Assembly (NCBI RefSeq): GCF_003864255.1
Contig: NZ_QWEZ01000001.1
Span: 62,001 to 126,000 of the forward strand
From: Aestuariirhabdus litorea
GTDB lineage: Bacteria > Pseudomonadota > Gammaproteobacteria > Pseudomonadales > Aestuariirhabdaceae
Reading direction: 5' to 3'
DNA length: 64,000 nt
Shown here: positions 37,001 to 45,626 of the stretch, piece after piece
Layout of the letters: every line of letters begins with the position of its first letter
Numbering within the stretch: position 1 is the stretch's first letter
Program-made: the position numbers and the translations under genes
The notes under the pieces: generated by a model
Databases searched by the model: none
Seen by the model: the letters and a program-made list of their open reading frames with translations, nothing else
Told to the model about the DNA's origin: nothing

Positions 37001-37831
37001 AACAGCTTTCGGTTTTATACCAGCACCCTCAATGCCACGGCACACCAGCGGTTATCTTTGGAAGCGGAGCTGAGCAGGGCCTGCACTCGCAACGAATTTG
37101 AGCTCTTCTACCAACCCAAGGTGCTGCTGGCGGATTCCCGTGTTTTCGGGGTGGAGGCCCTGATTCGCTGGCGTCATCCCGAGCGGGGACTGGTCTCCCC
37201 GGCGGAGTTTATCCCGGTTGCCGAAGACAGCGGCATGATCTCCCAGATTGGCGCCTGGGCGCTGGAAGAGGCTTGCAATGCGATGGTGCGGATCAACCGT
37301 AACTGCGGCACTTCGTTGTCGGTGGCGGTCAATCTCTCGGCCCGTCAGTTCAATGATAACCAACTGTGCCAGCGTATCGAGCGGGTATTGCAGACATCGG
37401 GTCTGGAACCGTCACTGCTGGAGCTGGAGCTGACCGAGAGTATGCTGATGCACGAGCCGGAGCAGGCTTTGCAGGTGTTGGCCCAGATCAAGGCCCTGGG
37501 GGGCACGGTGGCGCTGGATGATTTTGGCACCGGCTACTCCTCCCTGGCTTACCTCAAGCGCTTCCCGATCGATACCCTGAAGATTGACCGCTCCTTTATC
37601 CGTGATATTGCCGAGGATAGCCAGGATCGGGCAATTACCCGGGCGGTCATTGCGCTGGCCGAAACGCTGGAACTGAAGGTGGTCGCCGAGGGAATCGAGA
37701 CGGAGTTCCAGCGGGAGTTTTTGTTGCGCGAGGGGTGTTACTCCATGCAGGGCTTCCTGTTCAGTCGCCCCCTGCCGGAACCGGAGCTGTTGGCGTTGCT
37801 GGCAGCCCACTCCCCGGACGAGGCGCCCTAA
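34064..37831 (+). CDS. multi-PAS/GAF protein with degenerate GGDEF and intact EAL domains
   Basis: A 1255-residue cytoplasmic c-di-GMP protein. Order: PAS (about 15-130), GAF (about 140-280), PAS (about 281-400), GAF-like (about 405-565), PAS (about 571-695), PAS (about 698-825), GGDEF (about 829-1000) and EAL (about 1010-1248). The GGDEF signature is RLESDNYAV (about 902), so cyclase activity should be lost. The EAL domain keeps GVEALIRWRHP (about 1029), NLSARQF, ELTES, DDFGTGYSSL and AEGIET, as in active phosphodiesterases. The protein probably lowers c-di-GMP in response to signals read by six sensory domains. No membrane segments are seen. A TATAAT at 34002 could be a -10 element, though no -35 is evident. 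Confidence 0.92.
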   Translation: MSDTRVYSGRPAAVDLQAKMVLEHLPVLVWVVDAEGCLLHVEGKALALFGGSEATWVGQSAASLFSGDEAKQQGINRALEGVSGSEISQIQGRWIETHYSPLYDANGDIEGVSGLTIDVSDRHDFARQLENVAKGVSAQTGDSFFRSLTFHLAQALDVDIAFVGRLSEDGTRVTTCAVCSQGELADNFTYELANTPCENLLDQGVCSYADDVHLQFSRDRELAEQGIRGYVGAPLLDASGKVLGILVVLSRQPLTDVARVENLLTIFSSRAAAELQRERDDSQLMVLSQVVEQGPMSIVITNAEGCIEYVNPEFCRRMGYSLTEVLGLTPRVIKSEHTPAEHFRQLWSTIKSGRVWRGLMINRARDGREVVENQVIAPIRGEDGEISHFVAIKEDLSQLHHSEANLRRINGMMALLSSCNKALVRSQSEGELLERVMGLIARQGEYEMVWLGRLEPAALKPMALAGDAGQRLAPVFLQPEIFDLSCRARDASSTLVLQADESLDVPLALSQQQILSAIVLPVSGSSLQVDACLWICSRNENAFDPQLRTLMEELAEDLAFGMVMQRTRLALKESEAQFRSLAEDSMVGIYMIQDGQFVYANPEMHRVFGYQPGEIVGQRSVRDLVSPEDRERVEFNLSQRVKGEVHSIHYDFIGERKDGARVWVDVYGARTEHEGKASVVGTLLDVTERRSTEDRLQLMDRAISAAGDGIAIMDVTDPGFPLVYANPAFETITGYSFAELQGKNAFRLLFNDANSTSLDRIQAAVAEGEGTTLEVGGYHQNGSLFWAELSVAPVTNSAGIINHYIAVVSDISERKSYEQQLENLSNYDQLTGLANKALMRDRLSQALIQAQRRGQVVALMMVDLDRFRLLTQSVGMVVSDQVLKRIGQRLEGVTRKGDTVARLESDNYAVVLSDLTSLDDVAPKAYELMEAVSRIMDLDTLSVNLTCSIGIAVYPQDGQDAQSLLRNAEAALFKAMEEKNSFRFYTSTLNATAHQRLSLEAELSRACTRNEFELFYQPKVLLADSRVFGVEALIRWRHPERGLVSPAEFIPVAEDSGMISQIGAWALEEACNAMVRINRNCGTSLSVAVNLSARQFNDNQLCQRIERVLQTSGLEPSLLELELTESMLMHEPEQALQVLAQIKALGGTVALDDFGTGYSSLAYLKRFPIDTLKIDRSFIRDIAEDSQDRAITRAVIALAETLELKVVAEGIETEFQREFLLREGCYSMQGFLFSRPLPEPELLALLAAHSPDEAP

Positions 37832-37833
37832 GG

Positions 37834-37874
37834 CCCAATAAAAAACCCGATCATCGATCGGGTTTTTTATTGGG
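37834..37874. terminator. bidirectional rho-independent terminator
   Basis: A long perfect hairpin: CCCAATAAAAAACCCGATC pairs with its complement around an ATC loop, so the A-run and T-run are part of the stem. It lies between the EAL protein and the convergent accC gene and should act in both directions. Confidence 0.93.
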
Positions 37875-37892
37875 TGATCCCGCAGGGATTGC

Positions 37893-39233
37893 CTATTCGG
37901 AGAGCTTCTTCTCCAGGTAGTGGATGTTCACCCCGCCGGTGATAAAGGCCGCGTCACGCACCAGCTCCTGCTGCAGCGGGATGTTGGTGCTGATGCCCTC
38001 AATCACGATCTCTTCCAGTGCCTGGCGCATGCGGCGCAGGGCCACATCGCGGGTGTCACCGTGGGTGATCACCTTGGCGACCAGGGAGTCGTAGTAGGGG
38101 GGAACCGTGTAATCGCTGTAGAGGTGCGTGTCGGTCCGTACGCCGAAGCCTCCGGGCGAGTGATAACGAGTCACGGTGCCGGGGCAGGGCATAAAGGTCT
38201 TGGGATCTTCGGCATTGATACGGCACTCGAAGGCGTGACCGTTGATCTTGATCTCCTCCTGCTTGAGGGAGAGCGGCTGGCCGCTGGCGATCAGTAGCTG
38301 CTCCTTGACGATATCCACACCGGTAATCATTTCGGTGACCGGGTGCTCCACCTGAACCCGGGTATTCATCTCGATAAAGTAGAAACCGCCATCCTCATAG
38401 AGGAACTCGAAGGTGCCGGCGCCGCTGTAGCCGATGTCGATGCAGGCCTGCACGCAGCTCTGCGCTACCTGCTGTCGAATATCATCGGGAATGCCGGGGG
38501 CTGGAGCCTCCTCCAGAACCTTCTGGTGACGGCGCTGCAGCGAGCAGTCGCGGTCAAACAGGTGCACGGCGTTGCCCTTGCCGTCGGCCAGTACCTGGAT
38601 CTCGACGTGGCGGGGGTTCTGCAGGAACTTCTCCATGTAGACGGTGCCATCGCCGAAGGCGGCCGAGGCCTCGCTCTGGGTGATGCTGATGGAGCTGAGG
38701 AGGGCTGCTTCGCCATGCACCACACGCATACCCCGTCCGCCGCCACCAGCGGCAGCCTTGATGATCACCGGGTAGCCGATCTCGCGGGCCAGCTTGATGG
38801 TGCGCTCGGGGTCGTTGTTGAGAGCACCGTTGGAACCGGGAACCGTGGGTACGCCGGCCTTGCGCATCGCTTTGATGGCGGAGACCTTGTCACCCATCAT
38901 GCGGATCACCTTGGCGCTGGGGCCGATAAAGGTGAACCCGCTGCGCTCCACCTGCTCGGCGAAGTCGGCATTTTCGGCGAGGAAGCCGTAGCCGGGGTGG
39001 ATCGCGGTTGAGTCGGTTACCTCGGCCGCCGCTATGATCGCCGGAATATTGAGGTAGCTGTTGGTGGGGCTGTTGGGGCCAATGCAGACGGATTCGTCGG
39101 CCAGGCGCACGTGTTTGAGGTTACGGTCCGCTTCGGAGTGGACGGCAACGGTTTTGATGCCCAGCACCTTGCAGGCTCGCAAGATGCGGAGGGCAATTTC
39201 GCCTCGGTTGGCGATGAGCACTTTTTCCAGCAT
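37893..39233 (-). CDS. accC: biotin carboxylase subunit of acetyl-CoA carboxylase
   Basis: A 446-residue ATP-grasp enzyme that carboxylates biotin on AccB with bicarbonate. Typical segments are [18 protein letters not shown] at the N-terminus, the glycine-rich ATP loop [30 protein letters not shown] and the catalytic [14 protein letters not shown]. The length matches AccC. It lies 30 bp downstream of accB in an aroQ-accB-accC operon, the common gammaproteobacterial order. Confidence 0.98.
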   Translation of the reverse strand: MLEKVLIANRGEIALRILRACKVLGIKTVAVHSEADRNLKHVRLADESVCIGPNSPTNSYLNIPAIIAAAEVTDSTAIHPGYGFLAENADFAEQVERSGFTFIGPSAKVIRMMGDKVSAIKAMRKAGVPTVPGSNGALNNDPERTIKLAREIGYPVIIKAAAGGGGRGMRVVHGEAALLSSISITQSEASAAFGDGTVYMEKFLQNPRHVEIQVLADGKGNAVHLFDRDCSLQRRHQKVLEEAPAPGIPDDIRQQVAQSCVQACIDIGYSGAGTFEFLYEDGGFYFIEMNTRVQVEHPVTEMITGVDIVKEQLLIASGQPLSLKQEEIKINGHAFECRINAEDPKTFMPCPGTVTRYHSPGGFGVRTDTHLYSDYTVPPYYDSLVAKVITHGDTRDVALRRMRQALEEIVIEGISTNIPLQQELVRDAAFITGGVNIHYLEKKLSE

Positions 39234-39263
39234 GGTAGGATCCTGTCCGGGTCGGTAAACGAT

Positions 39264-39719
39264 TTAGACGATGGCGAACAGGGGCTGGCCAAACTCGACC
39301 GGCTGACCGCTTTCCACCAGGATTGCCTCGATCACGCCGGCTTTGTCGGCTTCGATCTGGTTCATCATCTTCATCGCTTCGACGATGCAGAGCGTGTCAC
39401 CCACCTTCACCTGCTGGCCCACCTCAACAAAGTTGGCGGAACCGGGAGAGGGCGCACTGTAGAAGGTGCCGACCATCGGGCTGGTGACCAGGTGTCCTTT
39501 GTGGGCGGGTGCGGCTTCCTTCTCGGCGGGTGCGGCTGGCGCGGGGGCAGCCGGAGCCGGAGCCGCGGCGGCCACAGGGGCGGCCACGGGGGCGGCGCTC
39601 AGGGCGCGGCCAGAGTTGCGGCTGATGCGTACGGATTCCTCACCCTCTTTGATCTCGAGTTCGTCGATACCGGATTCTTCGAGCAGCTCAATCAGTTTTT
39701 TAACTTTTCGGATGTCCAT
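39264..39719 (-). CDS. accB: biotin carboxyl carrier protein of acetyl-CoA carboxylase
   Basis: A 151-residue AccB. The N-terminal helical region ([26 protein letters not shown]) is followed by an Ala/Pro-rich flexible linker (about residues 42-70) and the C-terminal biotinyl domain. The biotin-accepting Lys is in [15 protein letters not shown]. It shuttles carboxybiotin between AccC and the AccAD transferase in fatty acid synthesis. It is in operon with accC downstream and aroQ upstream. Confidence 0.98.
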   Translation of the reverse strand: MDIRKVKKLIELLEESGIDELEIKEGEESVRISRNSGRALSAAPVAAPVAAAAPAPAAPAPAAPAEKEAAPAHKGHLVTSPMVGTFYSAPSPGSANFVEVGQQVKVGDTLCIVEAMKMMNQIEADKAGVIEAILVESGQPVEFGQPLFAIV

Positions 39720-39770
39720 GATGTGTCTCTTTTATTCAGTAGTGGAGGCAGGCGTGCCTGCGGGTAATCG

Positions 39771-40217
39771 TTAAACGCCCTGATCGATCTGGGCCAGGGC
39801 GGCCTGAAGTGCCAGTTCGTACCCCTGGGGGCCCAGGCCACAAATCACGCCGACCGCCAGGTCGGAGAAGTAGGAGTGGTGGCGAAAGGGCTCCCGTTGG
39901 TGCACGTTGGACAGGTGCACTTCGATAAAGGGGATCTCCACCGCCGCCAGGGCGTCGCGCAGCGCAACGCTGGTGTGGGTAAAAGCAGCGGGGTTGATCA
40001 CAATAAACTGGATCCCTTCGCGGCGGGCGTCGTGGACGCGTTCGATCAGCTCGTACTCGGCGTTGCTTTGCAGGCATTGCAGGTGATGCCCGGCCTCCTG
40101 GGCCTGGCGAATCAGCCGGCTGTTGATCTCATCCAGGGTGGTGGCGCCGTAAATCTTCGGCTCGCGGGTACCCAACAGATTGAGATTGGGGCCATTGAGT
40201 ACGAGGATGCTTGCCAT
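39771..40217 (-). CDS. aroQ: type II 3-dehydroquinate dehydratase
   Basis: A 148-residue shikimate-pathway enzyme that dehydrates 3-dehydroquinate to 3-dehydroshikimate. The N-terminus [19 protein letters not shown] is the type II signature. The lid and active-site residues are in [32 protein letters not shown] and the HxS of EVHLSN. The length is normal. It is first in the aroQ-accB-accC operon, as often seen. Confidence 0.98.
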   Translation of the reverse strand: MASILVLNGPNLNLLGTREPKIYGATTLDEINSRLIRQAQEAGHHLQCLQSNAEYELIERVHDARREGIQFIVINPAAFTHTSVALRDALAAVEIPFIEVHLSNVHQREPFRHHSYFSDLAVGVICGLGPQGYELALQAALAQIDQGV

Positions 40218-40369
40218 GGACCGGGATCTCTAGCGAAAGGGGTGTATGTCGTGGTGAATGGTAAGGATTTTGACCGATCTTGCCGGCAAAAGTCCATAAC
40301 AGGCTTGTAACAGGAGGTTACTGCAGGGTTACATAGAGCGTAATTGTGACCGGGTTGTGTTTTGGGACG

Positions 40370-40395
40370 GGTGCGTGACCCTGAGGTCACGCACC
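40370..40395. terminator. strong stem-loop just after dsbD, without a T-run
   Basis: GGTGCGTGACC-CTGA-GGTCACGCACC: an 11-bp perfect stem with a 4-nt loop, 19 bp beyond the dsbD stop on the minus strand and about 150 bp upstream of the aroQ start. The position suits a dsbD transcript end, but neither flank has the T-tract of a classical terminator. A structural RNA end or a binding dyad are alternatives. Confidence 0.5.
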
Positions 40396-40414
40396 TTAAG
40401 GGATGCCCTAGCGC

Positions 40415-42244
40415 CTAGCTCTCGGCCAGCGCCTGTTGCAGGGTGGTGCGCAGTGACTCCGCGGAGGGCTCCCCCTGCACACGCAGGTGGACCAGCTCGC
40501 TACCCTGGCGGTCATAGAAAAGGAAAGCAGGGGGGCCAAACAATTTGAAGGCTTTCAGCAGCTCCTGTTGAGCCTGCTGGTTGTCGGTTACATCGGCGCG
40601 AATCAGGGTGAAACGCGTGAGCTGGTTGTAGATCGCCGGCTGCGGGAAGATCTCCCGCTCGGTGATCTTGCAGGAGATGCACCAGTCGGCATAGAAGTCG
40701 ACAAAGACCGGCATCTGTTGTGCTCGTGCCTCATCGACGGCGCGCTGGAGTTCCGGCAGGCTGCTGACGGATCGGAACTCCAGGGCCGGTGCGCCGGGGT
40801 TAGAGGTATTGGCGCTGGCGGTGCTCCAGTTGAGCTGCAGGGGGCGTAGCGGGTCGACGTTACCCTGCGCGGCACCGATCACCAGGCAGCCGCCGTAGAT
40901 CAGCATGATCAAACCCAACCCCTGCCAGAGGGCGGGCCAGCCGCGTTGTCCGTCAAGCCGCAGGGCTCCCATGAAGATGGCCGATACCACCAGCAGGGTT
41001 GCCCACAGCAGCAGGGTGACGGGGCCCGGCAATAGCCGTTCCAGCATCCAGATCGCGACCCCCAACAGCATCACCCCAAACACCGCCTTGACGCTCTCCA
41101 TCCAGGCCCCCGCCTTGGGTAGCAGGCTGCTGCCTCCTACGGCCAGGATCAGCAGCGGGATGCCCATGCCGAGCCCCAGGGCAAAGAGGGCAAAGCCCCC
41201 CAGCAGGGCGTCACCGGTGGTACTGATATAGACCAGGGCACCGGCCAGGGGGGCGGTAACACAGGGTGAAACCACCAGCGATGAGAGTACCCCCATTAGC
41301 AGGGCGCCGCCCAGGCTGCCACCCCGGGAGCGCTCGTTAAGGCTCTGGACCCGGTTTCGCAGGGCGCTGGGCAGCTGCAGTTCATAGAAGCCGAACATCG
41401 ACAGCGACAGCAGCACGAAGAGTCCGGCAAAGGGGATCAGTACCCAGGGTGATTGCAGTTTGGCCTGCAGGTTGAGACCGGCGCCAAAATAGCCCATCAG
41501 GGTGCCGGCAATGGCGAAGGTCAGGGCCATGCCCAGCACATAGGCGCTGCTGTAGGCGATGGTGTGTCCCCGGCTCGGGGGGTGTTGGCCATTACCGACG
41601 ATAAGGCTGGAGAGAATGGGCACCATCGGCAATACACAGGGGGTAAAGGTCAGCCCCAGTCCTGCGATCAGGAACAGACCGATGATCACCAGCCAGCTGC
41701 TGTCACTGAGGAGACGGGTAAACTGCTGGTCTTCGGTGGCTGCGTTGCGGGGTGCCGCACTGCTGTCCGCCAGCTGTGCACTGCCGGGCTGGTTGAGCAG
41801 GGCGATGCGCTGGGTGTGGGGGGGATAGCAGAGCCCTGCGTCGGCACAGCCCTGGAAGGTGACGTCCAGTTCCAGGAAGTCACTTGCCCCGGGGATAACC
41901 AGCGGGATAGTGACATCGCTGGTGTAGACTTCCAGCTCCTGCTGCTGGAACTGGTCGTACTTGGGTTTACCCGGCGGGAGCTGGGCAGGTTGCAGGCTGC
42001 TGTCCCCCTCAACGGTGACAAACTTGAATCGGTTGTTGTAGAGGTAGTGACCTTCGGTGACGCGGAAACGGATGTTAGCCAGTTCGCCGTCGAGGCTACC
42101 ATCTACCTGAAACGCCTCCTCGACCGGAAGAAATTCGCTGGCATTGGAGTTGGCGTCACTGAACAGGTTGCTGAACACGGCGCTGTAGGCCGGTGTGGCC
42201 AGCAGGGCGGTCATCAGAATTAGCAGGGAGGTTAGGGTTCTCAT
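40415..42244 (-). CDS. dsbD: thiol:disulfide interchange protein DsbD
   Basis: A 609-residue inner-membrane reductase that carries electrons from cytoplasmic thioredoxin to periplasmic DsbC/DsbG and CcmG. Order: signal peptide, periplasmic nDsbD with the Cys pair in GCADAGLCYPP (about residues 132-138), an eight-helix membrane domain with active cysteines in TFTPCVLPM and VVSPCVTAPL, and a C-terminal thioredoxin domain with YADWCISCK. All three redox pairs are intact. It probably also supports the cytochrome c proteins encoded near 59-62 kb, through the Ccm pathway (inference). Confidence 0.97.
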   Translation of the reverse strand: MRTLTSLLILMTALLATPAYSAVFSNLFSDANSNASEFLPVEEAFQVDGSLDGELANIRFRVTEGHYLYNNRFKFVTVEGDSSLQPAQLPPGKPKYDQFQQQELEVYTSDVTIPLVIPGASDFLELDVTFQGCADAGLCYPPHTQRIALLNQPGSAQLADSSAAPRNAATEDQQFTRLLSDSSWLVIIGLFLIAGLGLTFTPCVLPMVPILSSLIVGNGQHPPSRGHTIAYSSAYVLGMALTFAIAGTLMGYFGAGLNLQAKLQSPWVLIPFAGLFVLLSLSMFGFYELQLPSALRNRVQSLNERSRGGSLGGALLMGVLSSLVVSPCVTAPLAGALVYISTTGDALLGGFALFALGLGMGIPLLILAVGGSSLLPKAGAWMESVKAVFGVMLLGVAIWMLERLLPGPVTLLLWATLLVVSAIFMGALRLDGQRGWPALWQGLGLIMLIYGGCLVIGAAQGNVDPLRPLQLNWSTASANTSNPGAPALEFRSVSSLPELQRAVDEARAQQMPVFVDFYADWCISCKITEREIFPQPAIYNQLTRFTLIRADVTDNQQAQQELLKAFKLFGPPAFLFYDRQGSELVHLRVQGEPSAESLRTTLQQALAES

Positions 42245-42474
42245 CGGGGCTCATCAATGGGACCAGGGGCGTCACGTGGGTTGGCCCGCGGTTGGGCGAG
42301 CCTGCCAGTTAAGACACCATAATGGGCGACAAGGTTTCAATCTTACCACAGACCCCGGGGGGAACCGATGATCCGGGTCTAGATTTCGGTCCCCGTTGGG
42401 GACTCTGTGTTGACGGGCTCCCGTTAGCGGTGAGTTAATGGGCGTTTTAGTCGTCGGGTAAAGGGGTGTTTGGG

Positions 42475-43161
42475 GTGATCAGGGTAAGAGTGCTGTTGTT
42501 GCTGGCGTTATCGCTGTTGTCGGGGTGTGCCCTTGAGGGTATTCGCACCCAGAGTGCCACTGCGCCTGCCCCCTTGAGCGAGGAGCAGCGCCTGCAGTCA
42601 CGTATCGCCTGGTTACTACTGGAAGCTGACGAGGCTATGGCGCGCCAGCAGCTGACCACCCCTGAAGGAGATAATGCCCTCAACCGCTACCAGGATGTCC
42701 TGCGGTTGCAGCCCGGTAACCTGGAGGCCCAACAGGGGCTACAGCGAATCGTGGACAGTTATCTGGGATGGGCCCGTTCCGCCATGGGTCGTGGTGACCT
42801 GGCCAAGGCGCAGGTCTACCTTGACCGCGCGCGCCTGGTGTCTCCCAACTCCCCCAAAGTGATTGAGGCTCAGGCTCGGCTGGCGGGTGCCGGTGCGGTG
42901 GATTCGGCCGATAATGAGTTCCCCATTGACCCCGCGCAGTTGCGCCAGCGCAGTGCTAAGCTGGCCGCCCATCTCGCCGAAGTGGGGCGAAAAGTGGAGC
43001 TGAAGCAGGCGGTGTTCCTGATCATCGCTCCGCGGGATGTTGATGGGCGCTGGATATTCCAGCAGATGCAACAGGGGGCCACCGGACGCCTGCGCGGGAA
43101 TTTCGAGATCGGTTCCCAACCCCGGGTCCGCTTGCAGCAAAAGCCGGGTTCCAACGGCTAG
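42475..43161 (+). CDS. putative lipoprotein with TPR-like helices
   Basis: A 228-residue protein with a signal peptide ending in the lipobox LLSGC (Cys about residue 16), so it is probably a lipoprotein. The helical middle (NRYQDVLRLQPGNLEAQQGLQRI...AQVYLDRARLVSPNSPKVIEAQARL) has TPR-like periodicity. The C-terminal part (AVFLIIAPRDVDGRWIFQQMQQ) has an alternating pattern. I do not recognise a named family. The GTG at 42475 follows AAGGGG; a GTG at 42466 is also in frame. A TTGACG hexamer at 42410 with GTTAAT at 42434-42439 may be its promoter (weak). Confidence 0.75.
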   Translation: MIRVRVLLLLALSLLSGCALEGIRTQSATAPAPLSEEQRLQSRIAWLLLEADEAMARQQLTTPEGDNALNRYQDVLRLQPGNLEAQQGLQRIVDSYLGWARSAMGRGDLAKAQVYLDRARLVSPNSPKVIEAQARLAGAGAVDSADNEFPIDPAQLRQRSAKLAAHLAEVGRKVELKQAVFLIIAPRDVDGRWIFQQMQQGATGRLRGNFEIGSQPRVRLQQKPGSNG

Positions 43162-43255
43162 CCTGCAGCGAGGCTGTGCTACTATCGGCAGCGCAGCGAC
43201 TACACTTATGGCGGCCTCAAAACGGCCCGTTTGACCCACAGAGGAAACCACCACA

Positions 43256-44308
43256 ATGGCACTGTCAGCTCTCAAGGACCGATGGATGGATTATATAGCC
43301 GACCGGCGTGCAAGCGTCGGTGGCTCATGGCTGGGCAGGACGCTGTTTGCCCTGGTATTGATCTATGGGGTGCTGGTGATTGCGCTGGGCATCTACTGGA
43401 GTGTCGAGCCGGACGCCTTCTCGGTACGCGAAAACGCCAGCCAGATGGCCGCCGAGCAGCAGCGCCAGCTGGTGCCCGGTTATACCACCACGGCAACCCT
43501 GGTGCGGGTGTCAGAGACGCTGCTGAACAAGCCTGGGGGGTACCTGCGTAACGACCTTTTCCCCCCGGGGCTATTGCTCGACAACATGCCGAGCTGGGAG
43601 TACGGGGTACTGATCCAGATTCGGGATCTGTCACGGGGAATGCGCAAGGACCTGAGTCGCTCCCAGAGCCAGTCCAAGGAGGATCCGGATCTGGCGATTG
43701 CCGAGCCGCAGTTCAACTTCGATGCCAACAGCTGGATGCTCCCCTCGTCGGAGAAGGAGTACCGCCGGGGTATTCGCTTGCTGCGTCGCTATCTGGACCG
43801 CCTCTCCGACCCCCAGCAGCCCAACGCACAGTTCTATACCCGAGCCGACAATCTCAATAACTGGCTTGCGGATGTAAGCGCTCGCCTCGGTAGCCTGTCC
43901 CAGCGTCTCAGCGCCAGCGTTGGTCAGGTGCGGGTTAATACCGACCTGGCCGGAGATCGGAGCGCCACCCAGTCCACCGCCACCGGCGCTGAGCTGGTGG
44001 TGAAAACTCCCTGGCTGCAGATCGACGACGTTTTTTATGAGAGCCGCGGTAGCGCATGGGCCCTGATCCATATACTGCAGGCCATCGAGGTAGACTTCGC
44101 TGATGTGCTGCAGGACAAGAACGCATTGGTGTCGCTGCGCCAAATTGTACGCGAGCTGGAAGCGACCCAGGAGACCATGTGGAGTCCCATGGTGCTGAAC
44201 GGTAGCGGTTTCGGGGTGTTGGCCAACCACTCTTTGGTGATGGCGTCTTATATCTCCCGCGCTAACGCCGCCATTATCGATCTCCGTGCATTGCTGGCTC
44301 AGGGTTAA
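43256..44308 (+). CDS. DUF2333 family membrane-anchored protein
   Basis: A 350-residue protein with one N-terminal membrane helix (LFALVLIYGVLVIALGIYW, about residues 31-49) and a long extracytoplasmic helical domain. The opening and the LRNDLFPPGLLLDNMPSWEYGVL segment match my recollection of DUF2333, a family of unknown function found in gammaproteobacteria. AGAGGAAA precedes the ATG with good spacing. Sixteen bp separate it from the YciH/SUI1 gene, so the two may be cotranscribed. Confidence 0.82.
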   Translation: MALSALKDRWMDYIADRRASVGGSWLGRTLFALVLIYGVLVIALGIYWSVEPDAFSVRENASQMAAEQQRQLVPGYTTTATLVRVSETLLNKPGGYLRNDLFPPGLLLDNMPSWEYGVLIQIRDLSRGMRKDLSRSQSQSKEDPDLAIAEPQFNFDANSWMLPSSEKEYRRGIRLLRRYLDRLSDPQQPNAQFYTRADNLNNWLADVSARLGSLSQRLSASVGQVRVNTDLAGDRSATQSTATGAELVVKTPWLQIDDVFYESRGSAWALIHILQAIEVDFADVLQDKNALVSLRQIVRELEATQETMWSPMVLNGSGFGVLANHSLVMASYISRANAAIIDLRALLAQG

Positions 44309-44324
44309 GGGGTAACAGGAAAAG

Positions 44325-44648
44325 ATGAGTAACAGTCGATTGGTCTACTCAACCGATGGTGGACGCATCAAGCCAGGAGAGGATGACAGTAACAAGAGCC
44401 CGGTCGGTGATGGTCATGTCAGGGTGCGCCGTGAAACCAAGGGGCGTGGTGGTAAAACCGTCACCACCATCAGCGGCCTGCCGCTGGAGGAGAAAGCCCT
44501 CAAGGAGCTGGGTAAGCAGCTCAAACAGCGCTGTGGGACCGGCGGAGCCGTCAAGGATGGGGTCATTGAGATCCAGGGAGAACACGCTGAACTGCTGCTG
44601 GCAGAGCTGAAAAAGCGCGGTTACGATGCCAAGCGCAGCGGCGGTTGA
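44325..44648 (+). CDS. yciH: SUI1/eIF1-like translation factor YciH
   Basis: A 107-residue protein with the bacterial SUI1 domain: VRRETKGRGGKTVTTISGL (the basic ribosome-binding loop), LKELGKQLKQRCGTGGAVKDGVIEIQGEH and a C-terminal KRGYDAKRSGG. Its eukaryotic counterpart checks start-codon fidelity; in bacteria it is non-essential and its role is less clear. The length is normal, and AGGAAAAG precedes the ATG. Confidence 0.95.
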   Translation: MSNSRLVYSTDGGRIKPGEDDSNKSPVGDGHVRVRRETKGRGGKTVTTISGLPLEEKALKELGKQLKQRCGTGGAVKDGVIEIQGEHAELLLAELKKRGYDAKRSGG

Positions 44649-44742
44649 TAGCGAAAGGTCTAATTAGAGGGAAGCGAAGGCGCTGCTAGCATCGGCTCTG
44701 GTTGGGGCCCTCCCACGACACAATAACAACAACAGGCAATTT

Positions 44743-45018
44743 ATGAATTACAACAATCAGCTGACCTACGTACTTCTCACCTCTCCCAGCTTCCTGGTCA
44801 TGAGCTATCTGCTGATGGGCTCAGGTTACGTGATCTGGGGAATAGGCGGGTTGATCGTCTACTTCTCCAGCTGGATCTTTTACCGGGTGACGGTGATTCG
44901 TGCCGTCAACGAAGGCAAGTCCGCGGGCTTGTGGGCCCTGATCTATATGGGGGTGCAGATCTCAATGATCTCGATGCTGGTGGTTGGCATCTACCTGAGC
45001 GCCACCAAGCCGGTCTAG
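44743..45018 (+). CDS. small integral membrane protein of unknown function
   Basis: A 91-residue hydrophobic protein with about three membrane spans (about residues 9-26, 28-47 and 63-86) and a short polar loop (RVTVIRAVNEGKSAG). I do not recognise the family. Its TAG stop shares a CTAG palindrome with the stop codon of the convergent Crp/Fnr regulator, so the two coding regions overlap by 4 bp at their ends. Confidence 0.7.
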   Translation: MNYNNQLTYVLLTSPSFLVMSYLLMGSGYVIWGIGGLIVYFSSWIFYRVTVIRAVNEGKSAGLWALIYMGVQISMISMLVVGIYLSATKPV

Positions 45019-45620
45019 CGCGGATCCGTCCCGGCCTGTAAGGCGTTTTTTCGGCGCGAGATCAGTCGGCTGAGGGCCACCGGGGTGATCCCCAGATAGG
45101 AGGCGATCATATACTGGGGAGTCTGCTCGACCAGCTCGGAGAAACGCTCCAGGTAGCGACCATAGCGCTGTTCGGCATTGAGTTGCAGCAGTTCAAATTC
45201 GCGCACCTCCTTTTGCAAAAAAATATGTTCGGCTAACCGGCGCCCCAGCTCCAGCCAGCAGCGGTCGCCCTGGTATCGCCGGGTAAGACTGAGGTAGGGC
45301 AGAGTCAGCACACGGGCCGGAGTCACCGCCTGTATGTACCCTCGGGAGGGTTCGCCGGTGATCAGCTCCGCCAATGGCGCCAGTAACTCGCCCGGGCCGT
45401 GGAAGTGTTTGGTGAACTCCTTGCCCTCATGGGATAGGTAATAGCTGCGACACAGGCCGTCGCATACCTGGTACGCCATGGTGGGTCGCTCACCCGGTTG
45501 CAGCAGCCACTCGCCTTTGTGCAGCTGTCGCTCCCCCACCTCCGACTCCAGCTCCAGCCACTGGTTGAGCGGCAGGGGGAAGAAGTCGCACAGGGTTTTA
45601 TAAGCGGTTGGGTAGCGCAT
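45015..45620 (-). CDS. Crp/Fnr family transcriptional regulator
   Basis: A 201-residue protein with an N-terminal cyclic-nucleotide-binding-type jelly roll (about 20-125; HKGEWLLQPGERPTMAYQVCDGLCRSYYLSHEGKEF) and a C-terminal helix-turn-helix (about 165-190; QYMIASYLGITPVALSRLISRR). It lacks an Fnr-type Cys cluster. The ligand is unknown. It is divergent from the SDR gene at 45737 and has a TTAAC-CTGA-GTTAA dyad seven bases upstream of its start, which suggests autoregulation (inference). Confidence 0.9.
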   Translation of the reverse strand: MRYPTAYKTLCDFFPLPLNQWLELESEVGERQLHKGEWLLQPGERPTMAYQVCDGLCRSYYLSHEGKEFTKHFHGPGELLAPLAELITGEPSRGYIQAVTPARVLTLPYLSLTRRYQGDRCWLELGRRLAEHIFLQKEVREFELLQLNAEQRYGRYLERFSELVEQTPQYMIASYLGITPVALSRLISRRKNALQAGTDPR

Positions 45621-45626
45621 GGCGGG

